DNA of 33,948 nt from Neptuniibacter sp. (GTDB lineage: Bacteria > Pseudomonadota > Gammaproteobacteria > Pseudomonadales > Balneatricaceae): assembly GCF_024231755.1 (NCBI RefSeq), contig NZ_JAAEQH010000284.1:1-33948 (forward strand), written 5' to 3'. Below the pieces are notes generated by a model, which saw only the letters and a program-made list of their open reading frames with translations, had not been told where the DNA came from and did no database searches. Made by a program: the position numbers and the translations under genes. Within the stretch, counting starts at the first letter, position 1. Every line of letters starts with the position of its first letter. Below, piece by piece: positions 25,363 to 33,722 of this stretch.

Positions 25363-26159
25363 TGGTTGAAGCACTGATCAATAAACAGCGTGTCGCAAAC
25401 TCGTTTAGTCGGGCTGCTGGGACATACGATAGTGTTGCTGAGCTGCAGCGTGATATTGGTACTCAATTACTCACTTTACTACCGCAAAGCAGCCCGCAGT
25501 CCATGCTGGATCTTGGTTGTGGTACGGGCTTTTTTACCCCAGCGTTAAAGCAAAACTTTTCAGATGCTACCCTTTTTAATCTGGATCTTGCCTTCGGGAT
25601 GTTGCAGTTTGCGCGTGAAAATCGCCCTGCAGAGAAAACTCATTGGTTGTGTGCCGATGCAGAAGCTTTGCCTTTGGCTACAAAGAGTATCGATCTGGTT
25701 TTCTCCAGCCTCGCGATTCAGTGGTGTGAAAATCTGCCCCATCTGTTTAGTGAAATTGAGCGCATATTAAAACCTGGAGGTCGATTTATATTCTCGACAT
25801 TGGGGCCTCAAACTCTGTGTGAATTGCGAATTGCCTGGAAAGAAGCTGATTCCTATGTGCACGTTAATGAATTTATGCCGGATTCGGATATTCGTAACGC
25901 TATATCGGATGGATTGATGCTGACTCACCTGGAAGAGGAGTTGCGAATATTAAAATACGCGCAGCTTAAAGGTTTGACCGATGAGCTAAAACGTTTGGGC
26001 GCGCACAATATGAATGCGGGCCAACAGGTAGGCTTAACCGGAAGAGAGCGTTTGCGACGCTTTAAATCTGCATATGAGCATCAACGGTTGGATGATGGTA
26101 CTTTGCCAGCAACCTATCAGGTTTATTATGCAGTAGTTGAAAAACCATTGGGGAATTAA
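25362..26159 (+). CDS. bioC: Malonyl-ACP O-methyltransferase BioC
   Basis: A 265-residue class I SAM-dependent methyltransferase. SAM motif I is MLDLGCGTGFFTPAL (about 48-62). The acidic loop NLDLAFGMLQFAREN, ALPLATKSIDLVFSSLAIQWCEN and the motif LKPGGRFIFSTLGPQTL follow. BioC methylates malonyl-ACP so that fatty acid synthesis can extend it to pimeloyl-ACP methyl ester. Translation begins with GTG overlapping the bioH stop. The N-terminal NKQRVANSFSRAAGTYDSVA is a family trademark. Confidence 0.95.
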   Translation: MVEALINKQRVANSFSRAAGTYDSVAELQRDIGTQLLTLLPQSSPQSMLDLGCGTGFFTPALKQNFSDATLFNLDLAFGMLQFARENRPAEKTHWLCADAEALPLATKSIDLVFSSLAIQWCENLPHLFSEIERILKPGGRFIFSTLGPQTLCELRIAWKEADSYVHVNEFMPDSDIRNAISDGLMLTHLEEELRILKYAQLKGLTDELKRLGAHNMNAGQQVGLTGRERLRRFKSAYEHQRLDDGTLPATYQVYYAVVEKPLGN

Positions 26160-26166
26160 ACAGAGA

Positions 26167-26856
26167 ATGGCAAAACATAGTTTTTTTGTGGCGGGTACAG
26201 ATACCGATGCGGGTAAGACGGTAGTTTCTGCAGGCTTGTTAGAAGCAGCAAACGAGAAAGGTATGAGCTCCATGGGGCTGAAACCTATTGCAGCGGGTTG
26301 CGAAAAAACAGATGAAGGCCTACGTAATTCTGATGCGTTGCTTCTGCAGGCGGCTGCCAGCATTAAATTACCTTATGATCAGGTAAACCCGATAGCCTTT
26401 GAGCCTCCCATTGCTCCCCATATCGCTGCAATTGAAGAAAAGCGTATGTTGAGCGCGGATCGTATCTCCGCTTTATGTAAAGGTGCATTGATGCAACCGG
26501 CTGATTTTGCCATTGTGGAGGGGGCTGGTGGTTGGCGTGTGCCTCTGAGTCATCGCGAGACGATGGCTAATATCCCTAAAAATCTCAATATTCCTGTGAT
26601 CTTGGTTGTGGGAATGAAACTGGGCTGTATCAATCATGCTTTGCTCACAGCTGAGAGTATTGCTCGTGATGGCTTACGCGTAGCTGGTTGGGTTGCTAAT
26701 CGTATCGATCCGGATATGGAGCGTTATGATGAGAACGCTGCGACCATTGAAACGATGCTGAGAGCCCCTCTTATTGCTGAAGTCCCTTTTCTTGAGGAAC
26801 CATCCGCCAAAAATGTTGCCCAATATATTGATCTGGATAGATTGCTAGCAGAGTAA
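26167..26856 (+). CDS. bioD: Dethiobiotin synthetase BioD
   Basis: A 229-residue P-loop ATPase converting 7,8-diaminopelargonate, CO2 and ATP to dethiobiotin. The N-terminus MAKHSFFVAGTDTDAGKT contains the P-loop at residues 10-18. VEGAGGWRVPLSH, VILVVGMKLGCINHALLT and WVANRIDPDM are standard BioD segments. The frame opens 10 codons earlier (26137, inside bioC), but ATG 26167 gives the canonical start. It ends the bio operon; a separate promoter follows shortly after. Confidence 0.96.
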   Translation: MAKHSFFVAGTDTDAGKTVVSAGLLEAANEKGMSSMGLKPIAAGCEKTDEGLRNSDALLLQAAASIKLPYDQVNPIAFEPPIAPHIAAIEEKRMLSADRISALCKGALMQPADFAIVEGAGGWRVPLSHRETMANIPKNLNIPVILVVGMKLGCINHALLTAESIARDGLRVAGWVANRIDPDMERYDENAATIETMLRAPLIAEVPFLEEPSAKNVAQYIDLDRLLAE

Positions 26857-26869
26857 TATAGAACAAAAA

Positions 26870-26898
26870 ATGACCATTTTCGGTTGATGTTCTATAAT
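26870..26898 (+). promoter_or_regulatory. Sigma-70-like promoter upstream of the 83-residue gene
   Basis: ATGACC (4 of 6) and a perfect TATAAT are 17 bases apart, about 45 bases before the ATG at 26943. It would transcribe the two genes after bioD independently of the biotin operon. Confidence 0.55.
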
Positions 26899-26942
26899 TA
26901 CTGTTGCGAAAGCTGTATCTGAATTAATATTGAGGTGTCAGC

Positions 26943-27194
26943 ATGAATGTAACTAATGCATTACAGACTGGACTGGTGGGTATTAATCGTGGCTTAGACA
27001 ATGCGCCAAGAGCTGCGGGAGATGTAACTGGATCTGGTAAACCTGACGAGCCTGAACAGGCAACAGGTCGGGTGCAGAATGAAGCTGTAGTTGAATCTGC
27101 AGCAGGTAGCACTGTAGAAGCAGCAGCTACAAAAGTTGTGAGTCAGGCCGTGGAACCCGGTGAGCTTGGCGCAATTATCAACGTGCGAGTTTAA
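26943..27194 (+). CDS. Small 83-residue protein, function unknown
   Basis: Begins MNVTNALQTGLVGINRGLDN, followed by a low-complexity stretch rich in Ala, Glu, Gly and Val (about 22-70) and a hydrophobic end (LGAIINVRV). The N-terminus has the heptad-like hydrophobic spacing seen in flagellar axial proteins, but this is too short to assign. GAGGTG precedes the ATG and a promoter with a perfect -10 lies upstream, supporting a real gene. It lies 76 bases before the metalloprotease-like gene and may share its transcript. Confidence 0.7.
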   Translation: MNVTNALQTGLVGINRGLDNAPRAAGDVTGSGKPDEPEQATGRVQNEAVVESAAGSTVEAAATKVVSQAVEPGELGAIINVRV

Positions 27195-27270
27195 TCGCAG
27201 GGATTCTGGGACGAATCGGTGAAGCAGGTGTTTGCTTTACAGCTAGTTAAAATGAGAGGGAGGGTTTGAA

Positions 27271-28221
27271 ATGCAGATTTTCAACGCCGCAAACTCTCAA
27301 GCGTTAAATTCTAACGCTGTTCCCAGTGAGCTTCGTTCCCGTGAAGCTCAGCAGTTGCTTTCGTCCGTAGAAAATGTATCTCCTGAAGAGGAGTTACAGT
27401 CCAGCCGTGCAACAATTAATCGTGATCGTGTCACTCTTTCTGCTGAAGCTGCAGAGCTCTCCCGTCTTGCGTCGGCAAGTTCTGCGCAATTAGAGCGTGA
27501 TGATGGAGAGCTTGTTGGTCTTGAATCTTCTACTGCCTCATCAGCTTCCACTACTGTAGCTGCTGCACCGTCTTCACCTGGAGCGCAGGATGCTAAGTCT
27601 GTTGAGAAAAAGATAGAGCAGCAGGAATTAGAACAGACACGTGAGCTGTCCAAACGCGATCCCGAGGTCCGTGCCCATGAGCAGGCTCATGCAGCGATTG
27701 GCGGTCAGTACACTTCCGCGCCTAGTTATACCTATGAGCGTGGTCCGGATGGTCGTTTATATGCGGTAGCAGGTAAGGTGAAAATAGATACTTCGCCAGT
27801 GCCTAATGATCCTGAAGCTACTCTAGAAAAAGCTGAGATAATCCAGCGTGCAGCACTGGGTGTAGCTGAACCATCAGCGGCCGATCGTGCTGCTGCAGCT
27901 GATGCGCGGGCGATGGCGGCAGAAGCCAGAGCAGAGATGCTGCAACAAGAAGAAGATATGAGGACTGAAGAAGCTCAAGCTGCTGCAGAAGAATCTGAAT
28001 CTGAGGAAGATGATGATTCGCCTACTGCAGGTGAGCGTCTACAGGAGTTCCGAGATCAGCAGCAGGCGCGTTCTGATGGCGCTGCTGAGGCCTTGAATGA
28101 TTTCAATGATCGAATGAAAGATATCAACAAAGAGCTGGCTGAGATTAACAAAAAGTTAGTTGATGCCGGAGTGTTCCAGAAGTTATTCCCTGAAGGCTCC
28201 CTTCTAAGCCAGAAGGTTTAA
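27271..28221 (+). CDS. Putative metalloprotease of the SprA-related / CJM1_0395 type
   Basis: A 316-residue protein. The N-terminal ~125 residues are Ser/Ala/Glu-rich and probably disordered. The central conserved block runs through KRDPEVRAHEQAHAAIGG (HExxH-type HEQAH at 136-140), YTYERGPDGRLYAVAGKVKID and PNDPEATLEKAEIIQRAAL. The C-terminal part (about 200-300) is a highly charged Ala/Glu-rich helix with coiled-coil character. The HExxH motif suggests a zinc peptidase, but activity in this family is only predicted. There is no signal peptide. GGGAGGG lies before the ATG. It is the last plus-strand gene before the minus-strand hydrolase. Confidence 0.8.
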   Translation: MQIFNAANSQALNSNAVPSELRSREAQQLLSSVENVSPEEELQSSRATINRDRVTLSAEAAELSRLASASSAQLERDDGELVGLESSTASSASTTVAAAPSSPGAQDAKSVEKKIEQQELEQTRELSKRDPEVRAHEQAHAAIGGQYTSAPSYTYERGPDGRLYAVAGKVKIDTSPVPNDPEATLEKAEIIQRAALGVAEPSAADRAAAADARAMAAEARAEMLQQEEDMRTEEAQAAAEESESEEDDDSPTAGERLQEFRDQQQARSDGAAEALNDFNDRMKDINKELAEINKKLVDAGVFQKLFPEGSLLSQKV

Positions 28222-28251
28222 GCCTTTCCTTTCTTTTTACGGTTTTCAGCT

Positions 28252-29010
28252 TTACCCTAAATAATTCAATATCAGCTGCGTAAATTCAGCAGGTTTCTCC
28301 GCGTGAGGCCAATGCCCTGCATTCTGAATGATTTTGTAATCCGCTTTAGGAAACATGGATAAAACTGCATCACGGTATTTAGGTAATAAGTAATCGGAAT
28401 TGGCGCCTTTAATAAACAGCACCGGGCTCTGGTATGCATCGCCTTCAGGAGCAGCGCTGATATTCTGATATTGCTCATGCAGCGTTTCCAGATTCATACG
28501 CCAGGCAAATTTTTTGTCTTCTGTGCGGTAAAGGTTTTTCAGCAAAAAAGCCCGGACACCTAGTTCATCTATATATTCGGCAAGCTGTTTATCTGCATCG
28601 CCACGGGATTTAAGTGAATCCAGATCCACAGCAAACAAACCTTTGAATACATCGTCATGGTGAGGTGTATATTCCACAGGAGCTATATCAACGATGATTA
28701 GTTTGTTGATCAATTCCGGGCGGGATAGCGCTAACTGCATTGCCGCTTTTCCGCCCATGGAGTGACCTATGATATGTGCCTTTTCCAGATTCAGATGCTG
28801 CATTAATGCAGCTATATCTTGGGCCATCAAATCATAGCTAATGTCCTCGGAGTGAGGAGATTTACCGTGATTGCGCATATCTGCAGCGATAACCCGGAAG
28901 TTTTCCGATAAGGTCTTTATCTGCGCGCCCCAGTTTTCAAGGGTGCCAAACAGCCCGTGCAAAATGATTAGAGGTTCGCCTTCACCATGAATCTGGTAGT
29001 TCAGTAGCAT
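28252..29010 (-). CDS. Alpha/beta hydrolase (YbfF-like esterase)
   Basis: A 252-residue hydrolase with ILHGLFGTLENWGAQ (oxyanion region), ADMRNHGKSPHS, and the nucleophile elbow IIGHSMGGKAAMQLA (Ser 84). The triad is completed by an Asp in the second half and His in NAGHWPHAEKP. It resembles YbfF-type esterases that act on short acyl esters or acyl-CoA; the true substrate is unknown. It begins only about 17 bases after the terminator of the FKBP gene. A TATAAA element lies just before the ATG, so a nearly leaderless transcript or read-through is possible. Confidence 0.88.
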   Translation of the reverse strand: MLLNYQIHGEGEPLIILHGLFGTLENWGAQIKTLSENFRVIAADMRNHGKSPHSEDISYDLMAQDIAALMQHLNLEKAHIIGHSMGGKAAMQLALSRPELINKLIIVDIAPVEYTPHHDDVFKGLFAVDLDSLKSRGDADKQLAEYIDELGVRAFLLKNLYRTEDKKFAWRMNLETLHEQYQNISAAPEGDAYQSPVLFIKGANSDYLLPKYRDAVLSMFPKADYKIIQNAGHWPHAEKPAEFTQLILNYLG

Positions 29011-29026
29011 CTTATTTTATACCCAA

Positions 29027-29062
29027 AATAAAAAGGCGGCAGTGAGAACCAGTGCCGCCTTG
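29027..29062 (-). terminator. Intrinsic terminator after the FKBP gene
   Basis: On the minus strand AAGGCGGCA and TGCCGCCTT pair around an 11-base loop and are followed by TTTATTTT. It separates the FKBP gene from the hydrolase. Confidence 0.88.
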
Positions 29063-29087
29063 GAGAAGCTTAAGTTTATTTCTGTAA

Positions 29088-29714
29088 CTACAGAATTTCC
29101 AGCAGCTCTACGTCAAATACCAGTGCAGAGTATGGAGGGATACCGCCTGGAGAACCCTGAGCACCGTATGCTAGGTTGTAAGGGATAAATAGTTTCCACT
29201 TAGCGCCTTTGTTCATCAGCTGCAGAGCTTCAGTCCAACCGGCAATCACGCCACCTACAGGGAATTCCGCTGGCTGGCCACGATCATAAGAGCTGTCGAA
29301 AACACTGCCGTCAATGAATGTGCCGTGGTAGTGAGTGCGTACTTTAGATTCGCGAGTCGGCTTTTCGCTGCCTTCTTCGCCGGCTTCGATGATTTCGTAC
29401 TGCAGACCAGATTCAAGAACAACAACACCGTCACGTTTAGCATTTTCTGCCAGGAACTCTTCGCCAACAGCAGAAGCCTGTTTTGCTTCTTCTTCCTGCT
29501 TAGCGCGCAGACGTTCATTAATTACGTTGAAAGCTTCCTGAATATCCTTAACTTCAACGCGCATCTCTTCGCCGTTGAAAGAATCTGCTATACCTGCGGA
29601 GATAGCGTTCAGGTCCATGCCATCAAAAGGCTGTTGAGCCAGCTGATCACCCATCTGGCGACCGATGCCATAACTTGCTTTCTGTTCCAGTGTTTCCAGT
29701 TGTACTTCAGACAT
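29088..29714 (-). CDS. fklB: FKBP-type peptidyl-prolyl cis-trans isomerase
   Basis: A 208-residue protein. The N-terminal helical dimerisation domain (about 1-100) begins with LETLEQKASYGIGRQMGDQL, and the C-terminal FKBP fold (about 110-208) has VRTHYHGTFIDGSVFDSSYDRGQPAEFPV, GWTEALQLMNKGAKWKLFIP and YGAQGSPGGIPPYSALVFDVELLEI. It lacks a signal peptide, so it is cytoplasmic like FklB of E. coli. It catalyses proline isomerisation and may act as a chaperone. It is flanked by terminators on both sides, so it is a one-gene unit. Confidence 0.94.
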   Translation of the reverse strand: MSEVQLETLEQKASYGIGRQMGDQLAQQPFDGMDLNAISAGIADSFNGEEMRVEVKDIQEAFNVINERLRAKQEEEAKQASAVGEEFLAENAKRDGVVVLESGLQYEIIEAGEEGSEKPTRESKVRTHYHGTFIDGSVFDSSYDRGQPAEFPVGGVIAGWTEALQLMNKGAKWKLFIPYNLAYGAQGSPGGIPPYSALVFDVELLEIL

Positions 29715-29735
29715 TGATTAGGTCTCGCTTTGTCA

Positions 29736-29765
29736 TAAAAAAACGAACTCAATAGAGAGCTCGTT
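29736..29765 (-). terminator. Intrinsic terminator after the M23 peptidase gene
   Basis: On the minus strand AACGAGCTC pairs with GAGTTCGTT (one G-T pair) around a 6-base loop and is followed by a run of Ts. It ends the xseA-M23 transcript before the FKBP gene. Confidence 0.85.
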
Positions 29766-29774
29766 GCGAATTCT

Positions 29775-30629
29775 TTACTTGTTCAAAAACAATATGGGGT
29801 CGACCCGGGTATTATTCAAGCTCACGCTCCAATGAAGATGTGGGCCGGTTACACGGCCTGTCTTTCCGATAGCACCCAACTGATCGCCGGTAGTAACTTT
29901 GTCGCCGATTTTTACGTCGATTCTGCTCATATGGCAGTACATGGTCGTCAGGCCAAAACCATGATCAACAATGACTGTATTACCGTTAAAAAAGTAATTA
30001 CCCGTATCTACTACAGTACCAGCAGCTGGTGCTGTAATCGGAGCGTCCTGTGGTGCCGCTATATCCAGACCACTATGTGGGTTACGAGGTTGTTTATTAA
30101 AAAAACGCTTTAGGCCAAACGGGCTGCTGAAAGGGCCTTTTGCGGGTAGTTCAAATCGAGTTGCAGGTATAGATGGTTCGCTCCAACTTTTGTACGCGGC
30201 GACCATTTTGGCTTTCTCTCTGCGCCAGCGCTTAACATCTTCAGGGTCAGGTTCAACATGGCGTTTGTTTTTAATGGTTAGGTACTGGGCTTTGTATTCT
30301 TTGTCATCCACCTGAAAATAAAAGGAGGTGGCGTCTGCGCGAAGATGCTGTTTCTGGTCAGCTTTTGCGCTTAGTGGGATGCCTGCTACCGCTATCCATT
30401 TGCTCTGGTCTGCAAAGGCGGTTTCTGCACTGGGCAATACCATCACTCTATTGCCTTTGTACCAAGCTGAAGGGGCAATATTACTGTTTAGGCCTTGCAG
30501 CGGGATTATGGCAATACCGCCGGGGACGCGGTTTTCTTTTGGTAGCTCAAGGGCTTGTGCGACAGTAGATGCTAGTATCAGAGCACCTGTCAGGAACCAT
30601 CGTTGTCTTAATGATTTTAAACTTAGCAT
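29775..30629 (-). CDS. M23-family (LytM) metallopeptidase, exported
   Basis: A 284-residue protein with an N-terminal hydrophobic export signal (about 10-27, ending VAQA). An N-terminal beta domain with WYKGNRVMVLP and DKEYKAQYLTIKNK is followed by the LytM domain (about 165-280). Zinc ligands are visible as H185 and D189 (HSGLDIAAP) and H266 in PHLHW; H233 (MYCHM) and H264 fit the catalytic histidines. The full set of residues suggests an active peptidoglycan endopeptidase in the periplasm. AAGGAA in the end of xseA is placed for translation, and only 5 bases separate the two genes. Confidence 0.93.
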   Translation of the reverse strand: MLSLKSLRQRWFLTGALILASTVAQALELPKENRVPGGIAIIPLQGLNSNIAPSAWYKGNRVMVLPSAETAFADQSKWIAVAGIPLSAKADQKQHLRADATSFYFQVDDKEYKAQYLTIKNKRHVEPDPEDVKRWRREKAKMVAAYKSWSEPSIPATRFELPAKGPFSSPFGLKRFFNKQPRNPHSGLDIAAPQDAPITAPAAGTVVDTGNYFFNGNTVIVDHGFGLTTMYCHMSRIDVKIGDKVTTGDQLGAIGKTGRVTGPHLHWSVSLNNTRVDPILFLNK

Positions 30630-30634
30630 CCTAT

Positions 30635-32005
30635 CTATTCCTTAATAATCTCTTCGACGGAACAACGTAATCGTCCCTGATGTAGTTGGGTCTCAATTGT
30701 GTTTCCAGTTTGTTGGGATGAGGCATTCATAATCACCTTGCCATCAGAATCCTTAACAATGGCGTAACCTCGTTCCAGTGTGGCTAAAGGGCTGACAGTG
30801 TTAAGCTGAGCCATCAGTGCTTTTAACTTAAATTGTTTTTGTTGCAACAGAGTTTGCTTAGCTTGTTTTAATCTCAGCTTCAGCGATTGAAGATGCTCCT
30901 CTTTTCGTAGGAGCAGTTGGGCCGGGGATTGGGCTTGAAGTCTATTGCTTAACTGATGTTGAAGGTGTTGCTGTTGCTCCAGTTTTCTGCGAATGGAACT
31001 GTTCAATCTTAATTCAAGGTTGTCTAGACGTTGGGCTTGTTCTTTTAAATTTTGCCCTGGGTGCCTCAGTCGGCTTTTCAGTAATGATAACTTGTTTGCA
31101 GCCTGTAATAGGGAGCCGCGAAGTTGAGAATTCAGTCGTTGGTTGAGTTGATTTAGTCTGAGTCTGAGTTGATGTTGGTCTGGGCTGACCAGCTCCGCTG
31201 CCGCAGAAGGTGTTGCCGCACGAACATCAGCAACGAAATCACTGATCACAACATCAACTTCGTGACCTACTGCGCTGATAACAGGTAGTTCGCAATCAAA
31301 AATGGTTCGGGCGACCTGTTCGTTGTTAAATGCCCATAAATCCTCTAGTGAGCCACCTCCGCGACCTACAATCAGCAAATCACACTCTTGATGAGCTTCT
31401 GCCAGAATGATGGCTTTACAGATCTGTTGAGGAGCATCTTCACCCTGAACTGCTGTCGGATACAGTGTGACGGGTAGTCCTGGGAAGCGGCGTTTCAGAA
31501 CTGTAAGAATGTCATGTACAGCAGCCCCTGTGGGTGAGGTAACAACGCCTATATGTCTTGGGTGCTCAGGAATAGGTTTTTTAAGTTGTGTCTCAAATAA
31601 ACCTTCCTGCTGTAGCTTGAGTTTGAGTTCTTCAAATTCCGCTTGTAGTGAGCCGCTTCCTGCGGGTTCTAAAAATTCGCAGATTAGTTGGTATTCACCA
31701 CGTCCTTCGTACAAGCTGACTTTAGCCCTGACTACAACTTTATCGCCATTTTTTGGTAGAGGCTTTATCAGTTGATTGCGGTTTTTGAACATTGCGCAGC
31801 GGACCTGCGCTTTGTCATCTTTGAGTGTGAAATACCAATGCCCGGAACTAGGTCGAACGAAATTGGAAACTTCACCTTCCACATGGATCATCAGGAAAGA
31901 TCGTTCCAACAGGGTGCGGGCCTGACGATTAAGTTCTGCTACGCTGATTGCGTGCTTTGTAGGGCTGCTATTAGCTGAGGAGGTTTGGTTAAACATGGGC
32001 CTCAT
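30635..32005 (-). CDS. xseA: Exodeoxyribonuclease VII large subunit
   Basis: A 456-residue protein. The N-terminal OB fold (about 20-110) has VAELNRQARTLLE and VEGEVSNFVRPSSGHWYFTLKDD. The catalytic region includes HIGVVTSPTGAAVHDILTVLKRRFPG, LIVGRGGGSLEDLWAFN and ISAVGHEVDVVISDFVADVRAATPSAAAELVSP. The long helical stretch (about 280-400) contains the coiled coil that binds many copies of the small subunit. Exo VII degrades single-stranded DNA. Translation may start at ATG 32005 or at ATG 31996, which has GAGG closely before it. It is divergent from guaB, as in many gammaproteobacteria. Confidence 0.96.
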   Translation of the reverse strand: MRPMFNQTSSANSSPTKHAISVAELNRQARTLLERSFLMIHVEGEVSNFVRPSSGHWYFTLKDDKAQVRCAMFKNRNQLIKPLPKNGDKVVVRAKVSLYEGRGEYQLICEFLEPAGSGSLQAEFEELKLKLQQEGLFETQLKKPIPEHPRHIGVVTSPTGAAVHDILTVLKRRFPGLPVTLYPTAVQGEDAPQQICKAIILAEAHQECDLLIVGRGGGSLEDLWAFNNEQVARTIFDCELPVISAVGHEVDVVISDFVADVRAATPSAAAELVSPDQHQLRLRLNQLNQRLNSQLRGSLLQAANKLSLLKSRLRHPGQNLKEQAQRLDNLELRLNSSIRRKLEQQQHLQHQLSNRLQAQSPAQLLLRKEEHLQSLKLRLKQAKQTLLQQKQFKLKALMAQLNTVSPLATLERGYAIVKDSDGKVIMNASSQQTGNTIETQLHQGRLRCSVEEIIKE

Positions 32006-32091
32006 CTTAAACGATCTTTTTCGACAAATTCGAGCCTAAATTACTTTTTTCTCCAAGCGGTTTAATTTATTCGTCATTGATAACTTTTAGA

Positions 32092-32120
32092 TTGAGACTA
32101 AAGGCTGATTTCTGTATAAT
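32092..32120 (+). promoter_or_regulatory. Sigma-70 promoter of guaB
   Basis: TTGAGA (5 of 6) and a perfect TATAAT are 17 bases apart, giving a leader of about 30 bases before the ATG at 32160. No PurR-type operator was recognised. Confidence 0.7.
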
Positions 32121-32159
32121 TTCGCGTTTAAATTTTCTCACTACATAGGCTGGCAAAGA

Positions 32160-33629
32160 ATGTTGCGAATTGCTGAGGAAGCACTCACTTTTGACGATGT
32201 GTTGCTGGTTCCGGGCTACTCTGAAGTACTGCCTAAGGACGTTTCACTTAAAACTCGTCTGACTAAAGGAATCGAACTTAATATTCCTCTGGTTTCTGCT
32301 GCGATGGATACTGTAACCGAATCGGGTCTGGCGATCGCTATGGCTCAGGAAGGTGGTATCGGTATCATCCACAAAAACCTGACTATTGAGCAGCAGGCTG
32401 CTGAAGTACGCCGCGTGAAGAAATATGAAGCGGGCGTTGTCAGTGACCCTGTAACCTGCCGTTCCGATATGACTGTTGGAGAGCTGCGCCAACTAGCGGC
32501 AGACGCTGGTTTCTCAGGTTTTCCGGTTGTTGATAATGGCGATCTGGTGGGTATCGTTACGGATCGTGATTTCCGTTTCGAGCGTAAACTGGAAGCAACT
32601 GTTGCGTCCATCATGACTCCTAAAGATCGTCTAGTGACGGTTAAAGAAGGTGTAGATCCTGATGATGTGCGTAACCTTCTGCGTAAGCACCGTATTGAAA
32701 AGATTCTGGTAATTGATGATGCCTTCAAATTGCAGGGCATGATGACTGTTAAGGATATGAACAAAGCCCAGTCCCACCCGAATGCAGCGAAAGATGCTAA
32801 AGGCCGCCTGATTGTTGGTGCTGCAGTAGGTACGGGTCCGGAAACACCAGATCGAGTTACTGCGCTGGTAGAAGCGGGTGTTGATGTAGTTATCGTTGAT
32901 ACTGCGCATGGCCACTCTAAAGGTGTTATTGATCGTGTTGCTTGGGTTAAAAAGACATTCCCTCAGGTTCAGGTAATCGGTGGCAACATCGCTACAGCTG
33001 AAGCAGCTCATGCGCTGGCAGATGCGGGTGCTGATGGTGTTAAAGTTGGTATTGGCCCAGGTTCTATCTGTACTACACGTATCGTTGCTGGTGTTGGTGT
33101 TCCTCAGATCAGTGCTGTAGCTAATGTTGCAACAGCGATGGCTGAGCGTGGCGTTCCTGTCGTTGCTGATGGTGGTGTACGATTCTCTGGTGACCTGGCT
33201 AAAGCTGTTGTGGCAGGTGCATCTGCGATCATGGTTGGCTCTATGCTGGCAGGTACTGATGAAGCACCAGGTGAAGTTGAACTGTTCCAAGGCCGTGCAT
33301 TTAAGTCATACCGTGGTATGGGTTCCCTGGGTGCGATGGGTCAGTCTTCTGGTTCATCTGACCGTTACTTCCAGGATGCTTCTAAAGGGGTTGAGAAGCT
33401 AGTGCCGGAAGGTATTGAAGGTCGTGTGCCTTGTAAAGGCCCAATGGGTGGTGTTGTTCACCAGCTAGTTGGTGGTCTACGTGCCGCAATGGGATATACC
33501 GGTAGTGCGGATATCCAGAACATGCGTACAGTACCTCAGTTTGTTCGTATCACTAACGCAGGTATGAGCGAGAGTCATGTTCACGATGTGAGCATCACTA
33601 AAGAAGCGCCCAACTACCGCGTAAGCTAA
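32160..33629 (+). CDS. guaB: IMP dehydrogenase
   Basis: A 489-residue enzyme oxidising IMP to XMP with NAD+, the committed step of GMP synthesis. The TIM barrel starts with [20 protein letters not shown] and [16 protein letters not shown] tandem CBS pair is inserted at about 90-200 ([37 protein letters not shown]). The catalytic loop [20 protein letters not shown] carries Cys 304. The phosphate-binding and flap segments [15 protein letters not shown] and [12 protein letters not shown] follow. It is the first gene of guaBA, although a strong terminator separates it from guaA. Confidence 0.98.
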   Translation: MLRIAEEALTFDDVLLVPGYSEVLPKDVSLKTRLTKGIELNIPLVSAAMDTVTESGLAIAMAQEGGIGIIHKNLTIEQQAAEVRRVKKYEAGVVSDPVTCRSDMTVGELRQLAADAGFSGFPVVDNGDLVGIVTDRDFRFERKLEATVASIMTPKDRLVTVKEGVDPDDVRNLLRKHRIEKILVIDDAFKLQGMMTVKDMNKAQSHPNAAKDAKGRLIVGAAVGTGPETPDRVTALVEAGVDVVIVDTAHGHSKGVIDRVAWVKKTFPQVQVIGGNIATAEAAHALADAGADGVKVGIGPGSICTTRIVAGVGVPQISAVANVATAMAERGVPVVADGGVRFSGDLAKAVVAGASAIMVGSMLAGTDEAPGEVELFQGRAFKSYRGMGSLGAMGQSSGSSDRYFQDASKGVEKLVPEGIEGRVPCKGPMGGVVHQLVGGLRAAMGYTGSADIQNMRTVPQFVRITNAGMSESHVHDVSITKEAPNYRVS

Positions 33630-33647
33630 GTTATTGAACTCTTAAAA

Positions 33648-33682
33648 GAGGGGTGGAATTGATTCCGCCCCCTTTTTTTTTT
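33648..33682 (+). terminator. Intrinsic terminator between guaB and guaA
   Basis: AGGGGTGGAAT and ATTCCGCCCCCT pair almost perfectly (one T-G) with a very small loop, followed by ten Ts. It should limit read-through from guaB into guaA. Confidence 0.9.
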
Positions 33683-33722
33683 GCGGAAAGCAAATTCTGT
33701 AAAACATAGAGACAGAAAAGTT

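Noticed and set aside
32631..33290. 219-codon minus-strand frame opposite guaB
   Set aside because: A shadow of guaB with Asn/Thr/Ser/Cys-rich nonsense composition and no ribosome-binding site.
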